The notes under the pieces are model-generated. The model saw only the letters and a program-made list of their open reading frames with translations, did not search any database and had not been told where the DNA came from. Made by a program: the position numbers and the translations under genes. 64,000 nt of DNA, taken from assembly GCF_001854885.1 (NCBI RefSeq), contig NZ_MDDV01000060.1, forward strand, positions 217,475-281,474, in the 5' to 3' direction. This DNA comes from Ensifer sp. LCM 4579. Its GTDB lineage: Bacteria; Pseudomonadota; Alphaproteobacteria; Rhizobiales; Rhizobiaceae. Shown here one piece after another: positions 57,465 through 64,000 of this stretch (its first letter is position 1; each line of letters starts with the position of its first letter).

Positions 57465-57493
57465 CCAATTATGCTCAATGTGAGCATAATTGG
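57465..57493 (-). promoter_or_regulatory. palindromic operator of the nadABC operon (probable NadQ site)
   Basis: A perfect inverted repeat: 13-base arm CCAATTATGCTCA, a three-base spacer, then its exact complement. It lies 30 bases before the nadA start, where a repressor would block transcription. Given the NadQ-type gene at 52157-53137, I infer that this is its binding site. Confidence 0.8.
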
Positions 57494-57572
57494 ATTAAAA
57501 CAAAAGCGGCAGAAGCCGCCGATCTGATTTAGAAAGTTTTGTGACAGATTTCAAGCGTCGCAGATCAGGCAA

Positions 57573-57595
57573 TGCGTCCGGCGCTGCCGGACGCA
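57573..57595 (-). terminator. strong hairpin downstream of the MFS gene
   Basis: TGCGTCCGGC, a three-base loop and its exact complement make a 10-bp stem. It lies between the RIME copy after the MFS gene and the nadA promoter, so it could stop MFS transcripts from entering nadABC. No long T run follows. Confidence 0.55.
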
Positions 57596-57604
57596 CCGTC
57601 TCAA

Positions 57605-57708
57605 CAGCGCCGCGCGTCTTATTAGACGCGCAAAGGTCGCTGTAGCACTTTGAATTGCTGCATGTCTTTGTCCTTTAATCGAGGTCGATTAAAGGAGACA
57701 TGCAGTAG
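57605..57708 (+). repeat. RIME-type repeat, copy 5
   Basis: A full, well-kept copy with perfect inner palindrome (CTTTAATCGA, two bases, TCGATTAAAG). Its last base is immediately next to the TGA stop of the MFS gene (57709-57711), so the repeat begins exactly where that gene ends. Confidence 0.9.
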
Positions 57709-58947
57709 TCAGGCCATGGCCGGGCGGGCGACGCCGCGTTCTTCGATCGGCCAGTGAACGATCGCCGCGAAGACGCCGAGCGCGACGCCGAGCCACCAGA
57801 CAGGATCGTAGGATCCGAAGCGGTCGTAGAGATAACCGCCCATCCAGACCCCCAGAAAGGAGCCTATCTGGTGCGAAAGGAAGACGATGCCGCCAAGCAG
57901 GCCGAGATGGCGCGTTCCGAACATTATCGCGACCAGCGCGTTGGTCGGCGGCACGGTCGAAAGCCACAGGAGGCCCATGGCAATCGCGAAGACGATGACC
58001 GAGGTCGGCGTTTGCGGCAGCAGGAGAAAGGCCGTCACCACGACCGAGCGTCCAAGATAGATCCACGCCAGGAAATACGGCTTCGAATAGCGCTGGCTGA
58101 TGATGCCGGCGGACAGAGAGCCGATGATGTTGAAGAAGCCGATCAGGGCGAGCGCGATCACCGCATAGCGGGCATCGATGCCGATGTCGCCGAGATAGGC
58201 CGGGAAATGTGCCGTGATGAAGGCTACCTGATAGCCGCAGACGAAGAAGCCGGAGACGAGCAGCAGATAGCTCCGATGGCCGAGCGCTTCCTTCACGGCC
58301 TCGCCAATGGTCTGCGCGGACAGCGCTTCGGAGTGCCTCCCCGAACTCGCATTGCCGCGCAGCGGGATGGCGATGAGCGGCACGAGCAGCATCAGGAGGC
58401 CGAGATAGACGAGACTGTCGGACCAGCCATAGGCTGAAATCAGCCCCTGGCTCAGCGGCGCGAAAAGAAACATGCCGGCTGAGCCCGCCGCAGTGCCGAT
58501 GCCGAAGACGAGCGCACGACGGTCCGGCGCGACATTGCGTGCGAAGGCGGAGAGCACAATGCCGAAGGAGCCGGACGCGACGCCGAGACCGACCAGCACG
58601 CCGCCGCCGATATGCAACCAGATCGGCGCATTGGCGAAAGCCATGATGACGAGGCCGCTTGCGTAAACAAGGCCCGAAAGCGCCAGCGTGCGCCAAGTGC
58701 CGAACTTGTCGGCGATGGCGCCGAAGAACGGCTGGCCGAGACCCCAGCAGAGGTTCTGGATTGCCATGGCAAGACCGAAAGTCGTTCTGTCCCATCCGGT
58801 GTCGGCGAGCATGGGCAATTGAAAGAAGCCCATGGCCGAGCGCGGACCGAAGGTCAGCATCGCGATCAGGGAACCGGCGGCAATGATCAACCAGGGCAAA
58901 CTGCCATGGTCGGCCGTGCGCACGGCGGCTGGGGTGGCTGCAGACAT
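57709..58947 (-). CDS. MFS transporter
   Basis: The 412-residue protein has twelve predicted membrane segments in two halves of six, with a short central cytoplasmic loop (LRGNASSGRHSEALSAQT). The first inter-helix loop (GAIADKFGTWRT) has the usual MFS motif A form. It resembles the oxalate/formate antiporter-like or YbfB-like branch only loosely, so the substrate is open. GGAG lies 7 bases before the ATG at 58947. Its stop touches a RIME element. Confidence 0.9.
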   Translation of the reverse strand: MSAATPAAVRTADHGSLPWLIIAAGSLIAMLTFGPRSAMGFFQLPMLADTGWDRTTFGLAMAIQNLCWGLGQPFFGAIADKFGTWRTLALSGLVYASGLVIMAFANAPIWLHIGGGVLVGLGVASGSFGIVLSAFARNVAPDRRALVFGIGTAAGSAGMFLFAPLSQGLISAYGWSDSLVYLGLLMLLVPLIAIPLRGNASSGRHSEALSAQTIGEAVKEALGHRSYLLLVSGFFVCGYQVAFITAHFPAYLGDIGIDARYAVIALALIGFFNIIGSLSAGIISQRYSKPYFLAWIYLGRSVVVTAFLLLPQTPTSVIVFAIAMGLLWLSTVPPTNALVAIMFGTRHLGLLGGIVFLSHQIGSFLGVWMGGYLYDRFGSYDPVWWLGVALGVFAAIVHWPIEERGVARPAMA

Positions 58948-59070
58948 GAGGAGGCTCCGATCTATTGAGGGCCCATCCTATGGCCGTACTTCAATTGCGC
59001 AAAACCAATTAAATTGACGGTTGGATCACAGGAATTGATGACGTTCCTGCAAGCCATGCCAATCCGCATT

Positions 59071-59922
59071 TCAAGCGTTGTCGCGCAACTTCATCGGCCA
59101 ACGCTCCTCCCGATAGCCTCCGACCGTCGCCTCATCGCCGAGTCTCACCGTCCCCTCGCCCCGCGGTACGGCATTCCAGCCAAAGAGGACTCCGGGAACG
59201 CGGCGATCGGCCGACATGCGCTTTTCCGAAAGGCCCTGGATCGGATTGCCGCCGATGCGCTCCCCGGTCGTCTGATCCTGCGTGGTCATGATGCAACGGG
59301 AACAGGGCTTGACGAGATCGAAGACGATGCCGCCGATCTCCAGGCTTTCCCATAGATCCTCCGCCCAGGGCTCGTCGCAATCGATCAGGATATTGGTGCG
59401 GAAGCGCTCCATGCCGACCGGCTCCTGCCCCTTCCCGACGAGGGTGCGATTGAGATCGGCAAGCGAGCCGGTCGTCGTGATCAGGACGGGAAAGCCATCG
59501 GCAAACCCGACCGGCGCGGCCGATCCCGCCCATTCTGCGCCGACGAAGCGCTCGGCCGCCTCGTCCATGTGAGCAAGCTTCACGGGACGCCCGAACCAGC
59601 CAGAGAGCGCATCATTGACGCTATCGTCCGCAATGGCGGCGTTCACGTCACTCGACCAGACGCGGACATCGAGCCGGCGGTCCGGATCGAAACAGGCGGA
59701 CAATTCGTCGCCGTTCATCTTCAGGTGCACGCCACCGTCGATGCGCTTTGCCTCCATCTGCGCCAAGGCCTGCAATTCGCGCTGGGTGATGAAGCGGCCA
59801 TCGGGCTCGACCACCATGAAGCGCCGGTCGCCGGCAAGCCCGTCGAGGTTGACCGTCACGGCCGTTTGCGGCACGGCGCGACCGCTCTTCAGGGGATGGA
59901 TATTGAGACCGGTCACTTTCAT
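59071..59922 (-). CDS. MOSC-domain protein (YcbX/mARC-like)
   Basis: This 283-residue protein has an N-terminal MOSC_N beta-barrel (MKVTGLNIHPLKSGRAV, LAGDRRFMVVEPDGRFITQRE) and a C-terminal MOSC domain with PCSRCIMTTQD, whose first Cys is the molybdenum ligand in relatives. YcbX and mARC proteins reduce N-hydroxylated compounds with a molybdenum cofactor. It lacks the C-terminal ferredoxin domain of E. coli YcbX, so it needs a separate electron donor. Confidence 0.9.
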   Translation of the reverse strand: MKVTGLNIHPLKSGRAVPQTAVTVNLDGLAGDRRFMVVEPDGRFITQRELQALAQMEAKRIDGGVHLKMNGDELSACFDPDRRLDVRVWSSDVNAAIADDSVNDALSGWFGRPVKLAHMDEAAERFVGAEWAGSAAPVGFADGFPVLITTTGSLADLNRTLVGKGQEPVGMERFRTNILIDCDEPWAEDLWESLEIGGIVFDLVKPCSRCIMTTQDQTTGERIGGNPIQGLSEKRMSADRRVPGVLFGWNAVPRGEGTVRLGDEATVGGYREERWPMKLRDNA

Positions 59923-60000
59923 CGCGGGCTTCCGAGTTCAGAACCTGATTCAAGCCGCTCGTAATCTAATTCACGATGCGGCACCAATTCTTTGAAAGAT

Positions 60001-60657
60001 CTAGATTTCATCGAGCAGCATGGCAAGCACGCCGCGCAGCCGCTGCTGGCGCTCCAGTGCCAGGCGCCGGCCGGCAACCGTCTGGAAGCCGTCGGCGAGG
60101 CGAAACAGCTTCGCTTCGAAGTGATCGATGGCAAAGGCCTTGTCGTCGAGCGGCCGGTCCTTGGCCAGGGGGTCGAGTGGATCGTAAAGACCGCTGCCCA
60201 TGCGCCCGGCGATGTAGAAGCAGCGGGCGGCGCCGACCATACCGATGGCGTCAAGGCGGTCGGCATCCTGGAGTATCCTCGCCTCGAGCGTTTCCGGCGG
60301 AATGTTGGCGGAAAAGCTGTGCGTCAGGATCGCATGGGCGACGGGCGAGATTTCCGCCGTACGCCAGCCGAGCCCGTCAAGGACCTGCCATGCCTTTTCT
60401 GCGGCAAGCCGCGAGGCCTCGGCGCGCTGCGGCGAATTCTTCTCGACGGCCACGCAATCATGCAGCAGCACGGCGGCTGCGAGTTGGCGCGCATCGCCGC
60501 CCTCCTCCGCCCGAATGCGCACTGCGTTCCTCCAGACCCGGATGAGATGTGCGGCATCGTGGGAGCCATCATCACCGGAAACGGTATGCGGCAGGAGCTC
60601 ATCCGCAAGCTCTTCAAAGGGCGAAAAGGCGGCAGCAAGCGTGGCAGGACGGCTCAT
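60001..60657 (-). CDS. HD-domain phosphohydrolase (YedJ-like)
   Basis: The 218-residue protein has HD-domain ligands in DAAHLIRVWRNA, LLHDCVAVEKN and ILQDADRLDAIG. Its form matches the YedJ group of predicted metal-dependent phosphohydrolases, whose substrate is not established. It begins at the ATG at 60657, overlapping the DUF2339 stop by four bases (ATGA), so the two are coupled. Confidence 0.88.
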   Translation of the reverse strand: MSRPATLAAAFSPFEELADELLPHTVSGDDGSHDAAHLIRVWRNAVRIRAEEGGDARQLAAAVLLHDCVAVEKNSPQRAEASRLAAEKAWQVLDGLGWRTAEISPVAHAILTHSFSANIPPETLEARILQDADRLDAIGMVGAARCFYIAGRMGSGLYDPLDPLAKDRPLDDKAFAIDHFEAKLFRLADGFQTVAGRRLALERQQRLRGVLAMLLDEI

Positions 60658-63452
60658 GCGCGGTGCGCCCCCTCGCCGGCCGAGCTCGCCGCAGCCGCGG
60701 ATGCATCGTCCGGGCCGCGGCTCGACAATATGCGCTGATAGAAAAGCCCGATGCCGATCAGCACGCCGCCTAGACCGATGAAGGAGAGTGCCCTGAGGAC
60801 CCCCTCGAGGTTCGCCATGTCGACCAGGAAGACCTTCAGCACCGCTATGAAGACGAGCACGGCCGAGGCGATGCGAATGCTCTTGGCGTTGAAGCGCGAA
60901 CCGGCCACAAGCAGGAGAACCCCGAGCGCCAGCCAGACGACCGAATAGGTGTAGGTTTCGCCCTGAAGGAAGCCCTTCCAGTCGGCAACGCTCTGGCCCT
61001 GCCAGAAACGGCGCACGCTCAGGCTCGCCCAGGTGAAGGCAAGGACGGCGCCGCTGACGGCGAGAGCCATCACATAGGGCAAGGGGCGCCTGCCGCGCGC
61101 ATACCAGGCAAGCACGGCGTAGCCGAATGCCGGCAGCAGATAGCCGATGAACAAGAGATCGAAGAAGGGGATGCGCCCGAGCAACTCGCCGCTGAAATAG
61201 GGGTTCAGACCCACGAGATGCGCAGCGAGGACCGACAGCATCGAGAGAGTTCCAAGCGCCATGCTGCCATAACGGAAGACCGGGCTCGGCGACCTGCCGT
61301 CGAGAGTCAGCAGGATGCCGGAGGCGCCGATGGCGAGCAGCGTATAGATGGACTGCTCGCCGAGCGTCGGAACGGAACTGTCGAGCACGCCGCCATTCAT
61401 CGCATGACGCACCAGGATCGCCAGCGTCAGAAGCGCGAAGAGGCACGCGAGCGCCTGCAGGAGGTTCAACACGCGCCTGTCTCGCGCGTTCCGCAGGAAA
61501 TAGGCGCAGGCGACAAACAGCAGGGCCGGGATGCCGTAGCCCGGCAGAAGCGCGTTGAAGACGGGTGTGGTGCCGAGGCTGCCCGGGCCGACGATCGTCG
61601 GCTCCCAGGCGATACGCCCGAGCACGACCACGGCGGAGGCCGCGGTTACCCAGGGCAGGATCGGCCGGTCGCGAAACCGGGTCGCGAAGCTGTATCCCGC
61701 TCCGAGAAACGCAATGGCAAGCGTCGTGACGAGACCGTCCGTCCAGGCATGGAAACCGATGACGAACAGGCCGAAGGATCCGAGGACTAGGAACGCGGCC
61801 TCGGCATCGATGCCCTCGCCCGGTTCGGTACCGCGCCGATAAAGCCATTCGGCGAGCGCCAGGAGAAACAGGCCCCCGGCGAAAGCGGCAAGCCCATGCG
61901 CCAGGTCGAAGGCGAATGTGCCCGTCATCAGAAAGGAGATGCTGACAAGGGCATTCGGCACGCCTGCGGCAAGGCAGGCCCAAAGAATGGCGAAATGCCG
62001 CTCCACCCGCGGCCGCCCGGCTAGAACCGCGGCTGCAAGCAACGGGAACAAGGCTGCCAGGATCATCGCCGTCAGCATCGCGACGCGTCCCGGGATGACG
62101 ATCTCCGGTGAGAATGCCGACGGATCGAGATAGGCGAGCACGCCGCTGAACGCGGTCAGGTTCCAGGTGCCGGCGATCGCCGCGAAGGCGGCAAGCAGCG
62201 CCGCGTAAACCGCCGCCCCCCGCAAGGCGCCCACCGCGGCAAGAGCCGCCGTCACGATCACGAATTCGGCAATCGGGAAGCGCACGGCCTCGACCGCCGG
62301 GCTGACGAAGAGGAGCGCCAGAACCGCGGCGACGACGGCTGCCGAGACCGTAATGGCCGCGCGGGGCGGCGCAAACAGCCGCTCCCAGGGGCCCACGACG
62401 CCGACTGCGGAGTCCTTCCTATCGAAAGGCTCGCGCGGCAGATTGCCGGGCCAGACGAGCCCGATGCCGGCGATCATCACCAGAAGGGCGAATGCGACCG
62501 GCGGAGCCTCGAAGGGCGCTTCGAGCGTAACATAGGCAACCCCCCAAAGGCCGAGGCCCGCATTGGCGAGCGTCGGCACGACCGTCCATTGCCTGAAGCG
62601 CGAGGCGAGAAGCGTCGCGAGCCACGCGGTCGAGAGGAAGCCGAACAGAACCCAGGGCCGCGGCTCCCCGCTCGAGACGAACAGTGGCGTGAGCAGCGAT
62701 GCAAGCAGGCCAAGCCCGGCAAGTGCCTGTCCATGCAGCAGCGACAGGCCGACCGTGGCGAGCGAAATCAGTGCCAGCAGCAGGAAGGCCGTGGCCGTGC
62801 CGACATATGCGTAGATGCCATGAGCCGCATAGACGACGCCGAACAGCGTCACAGCACCGGCAGCCGTCAGTACGCCGGGGATCATGGCGTTGCGGAAGCG
62901 GTCGGCGATCGCCGGCACCGCTCGGCGCCGGATGACCTCGCCCGCGAAACCAAGAACGAGGCCGAAGGCGGCGGAAAGCGTCAGGCGGACGGCCGGGCTC
63001 AACAGTCCCGCTTCGATCGAATATTGCACGAGGAAGTACCCGCCAAGCGCAAGTGCGAGCCCGCCGACCCAGACGGGCCATCGCCCGCCGATCCGGCTTT
63101 CGAGGCTCTCACGCGACGCTACTGCAATCGGCGCCGCCGCAGCGGCGCCCGGATCGCTAGTGGTGCTGCCCAAGCTTCCTTCGCCAGCCGAGGCGTCGCT
63201 GAAGATTCGCGCGCCCTCTCGCGCCTGCGACCACGGTCCGGCGGCGGGCGCTTCCTCCGGTTCGGGCCTGTCCATAGCCTCCGATGGCGTTTCTGCCTCG
63301 GACGGCAGATTCGGTGCTTGCTGTTTTGCCAGTCGGGCGATCTCCGCCTTCAGGTCTGCAATTTCCGCATCGAATCGCTTCGCGGCGCTACGGCCGCCGA
63401 CGAAAGCGGCAAGCGCCAGGACAAAGGCAATAACGGCAATGAGTTCGAGCAT
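60654..63452 (-). CDS. DUF2339 large multi-pass membrane protein
   Basis: This 932-residue protein begins with one membrane helix and a coiled-coil stretch (RFDAEIADLKAEIARLAK), then a Pro/Glu-rich cytoplasmic linker to about residue 115, then some 25 hydrophobic segments filling the rest (from WVGGLALALGGYFLVQYSI to ALSFIGLGGVLIGIGLFY). This is the layout of DUF2339 proteins, whose function is unknown. It is translationally coupled to the HD hydrolase that follows. Confidence 0.88.
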   Translation of the reverse strand: MLELIAVIAFVLALAAFVGGRSAAKRFDAEIADLKAEIARLAKQQAPNLPSEAETPSEAMDRPEPEEAPAAGPWSQAREGARIFSDASAGEGSLGSTTSDPGAAAAAPIAVASRESLESRIGGRWPVWVGGLALALGGYFLVQYSIEAGLLSPAVRLTLSAAFGLVLGFAGEVIRRRAVPAIADRFRNAMIPGVLTAAGAVTLFGVVYAAHGIYAYVGTATAFLLLALISLATVGLSLLHGQALAGLGLLASLLTPLFVSSGEPRPWVLFGFLSTAWLATLLASRFRQWTVVPTLANAGLGLWGVAYVTLEAPFEAPPVAFALLVMIAGIGLVWPGNLPREPFDRKDSAVGVVGPWERLFAPPRAAITVSAAVVAAVLALLFVSPAVEAVRFPIAEFVIVTAALAAVGALRGAAVYAALLAAFAAIAGTWNLTAFSGVLAYLDPSAFSPEIVIPGRVAMLTAMILAALFPLLAAAVLAGRPRVERHFAILWACLAAGVPNALVSISFLMTGTFAFDLAHGLAAFAGGLFLLALAEWLYRRGTEPGEGIDAEAAFLVLGSFGLFVIGFHAWTDGLVTTLAIAFLGAGYSFATRFRDRPILPWVTAASAVVVLGRIAWEPTIVGPGSLGTTPVFNALLPGYGIPALLFVACAYFLRNARDRRVLNLLQALACLFALLTLAILVRHAMNGGVLDSSVPTLGEQSIYTLLAIGASGILLTLDGRSPSPVFRYGSMALGTLSMLSVLAAHLVGLNPYFSGELLGRIPFFDLLFIGYLLPAFGYAVLAWYARGRRPLPYVMALAVSGAVLAFTWASLSVRRFWQGQSVADWKGFLQGETYTYSVVWLALGVLLLVAGSRFNAKSIRIASAVLVFIAVLKVFLVDMANLEGVLRALSFIGLGGVLIGIGLFYQRILSSRGPDDASAAAASSAGEGAHRA

Positions 63453-63634
63453 GGATCACCGGCACCACGAGAGTTTGCGAACGATATGCACAGCTTGGCG
63501 TGGAATGCCATAGGCAGAGCCCAGATTGAGCGATACCCGATTCGCAATCATCGGTTCATGTCGCAGGCGCAGGTCTTCTGGCGCATCGCCGGCGCAGGGG
63601 GACGCTGCAATCTCTTCATCGAAGTGTCGCAGAA

Positions 63635-63653
63635 CTGTCATCAGCTAGCTGAT
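63635..63653 (+). promoter_or_regulatory. candidate regulatory site before the PhoX gene
   Basis: CTGTCAT, the repeat unit of a PHO box, at 63635-63641 runs into a perfect 14-base palindrome (ATCAGCTAGCTGAT, 63640-63653). The second PHO repeat is not convincing. It is 62 bases before the start of a PhoX-like gene. Confidence 0.25.
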
Positions 63654-63715
63654 AGAGCGATAGTGAACGCTGCAATGCGAGCGGCGCTTCTATCGTCTAA
63701 TTGGGGAGAATGACC

Positions 63716-64000
63716 ATGGAAAAATATCTCGGCTCAACGGAAGAGAGCGAATTCAAGACGCTGACGGAGCGCAGGGAAGAACTGGAAGACATCGGCCGGA
63801 ACTGTTCCGCCAACCCCACCATGGGCGACATCATCAACCGCCGCTTCTCGCGCCGGTCCTTCATCGGCGGTTCGCTTGCGGTCGCCGCCATTTCCACGAC
63901 TGTCAGCCCGCTCGCGCTGCTGACCGCCCATGACGCCAGGGCCAACGAGATGTCGCAGTTCGACTTCAAGGAGATCGAAGCCGGCGTCGACGAAACCCAC
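63716..64000 (+). CDS. phoX: PhoX-type phosphatase (DUF839), N-terminal part
   Basis: The first 95 codons are inside the window; the gene continues past the right edge. A long cytoplasmic leader is followed by a twin-arginine signal (SRRSFIGG, residues 45-52, then LAVAAISTTVSPLALL), so the protein is exported folded by Tat. This leader and signal are typical of PhoX-like, calcium- and iron-dependent alkaline phosphatases. The ATG at 63716 is 7 bases after GGGGAG; an ATG six bases earlier is too close to it. The catalytic domain cannot be checked here. Confidence 0.75.
   Translation, partial: MEKYLGSTEESEFKTLTERREELEDIGRNCSANPTMGDIINRRFSRRSFIGGSLAVAAISTTVSPLALLTAHDARANEMSQFDFKEIEAGVDETH

Overview
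The window is an ordinary, gene-dense stretch of alphaproteobacterial chromosome. It is most likely from Sinorhizobium/Ensifer, close to S. meliloti. The reasons are the high GC content, the five RIME-type rhizobial intergenic repeats, a purF promoter matching the CTTGAC-N17-CTATAT form known from S. meliloti, and a gene order (fabD-fabG-acpP-fabF-mltG; rpsF-rpsR-DUF2232-rplI-dnaB) that I recognise from that lineage. I see no prophage, insertion sequence, CRISPR array, rRNA or tRNA gene.

Layout. 1-3434: a cut-off GNAT acetyltransferase, a sugar 1-dehydrogenase, DNA polymerase III chi (holC) and leucyl aminopeptidase (pepA). 3813-11391: an envelope operon on the plus strand, lptF-lptG-lptD-surA-like-pdxA-rsmA, which exports and assembles LPS. 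11429-18677: a minus-strand run with gmk, yicC, mltG and the core fatty-acid genes fabF, acpP, fabG, fabD. 19034-25109: an aldo/keto reductase, a 16-cysteine copper-storage-like protein, the ribosomal operon rpsF-rpsR-(DUF2232)-rplI with a clear terminator, and dnaB. 25168-33217: the AraC-type regulator with azlCD (branched-chain amino acid export), then alr, radA, cvpA, purF and a short-chain dehydrogenase. 33364-38931: pssA-psd (phosphatidylethanolamine synthesis), an Atm1-type ABC exporter and a LysM protein. 39177-46527: a LOG-family protein, rarD, and a tight minus-strand run cysS, tandem GFA-domain genes, prolyl iminopeptidase, citramalate synthase. 46940-53137: a 50-residue protein, an SRAP peptidase, a Nudix hydrolase, several conserved unknowns, and a four-gene overlapping operon (ygfZ, HD hydrolase, tyrosine phosphatase-like, NadQ-type regulator). 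53141-57493: sodC and the de novo NAD operon nadA-nadB-nadC behind a perfect palindromic operator. 57709-64000: an MFS transporter, a MOSC protein, an HD hydrolase, a 25-helix-class DUF2339 membrane protein and the start of a PhoX-type Tat-exported phosphatase.

The observations I would look at first are these. (a) A perfect 13-bp inverted repeat lies directly in front of nadA, about 4.3 kb from a gene for a Nudix-fold regulator whose Nudix box is degenerate, so repressor and operator both appear to be in view. (b) A two-domain GFA gene looks like two formerly overlapping genes fused by one extra base: removing one C restores the paralogues' C-terminal motif and an ATGA stop/start overlap. (c) RIME copies carry a conserved ribosome-binding site followed by a two-codon frame (ATG CAG TAG). 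(d) An unannotated-size 50-codon gene lies upstream of the SRAP gene. I did not find convincing evidence for a wholly new system; most of the window is housekeeping.
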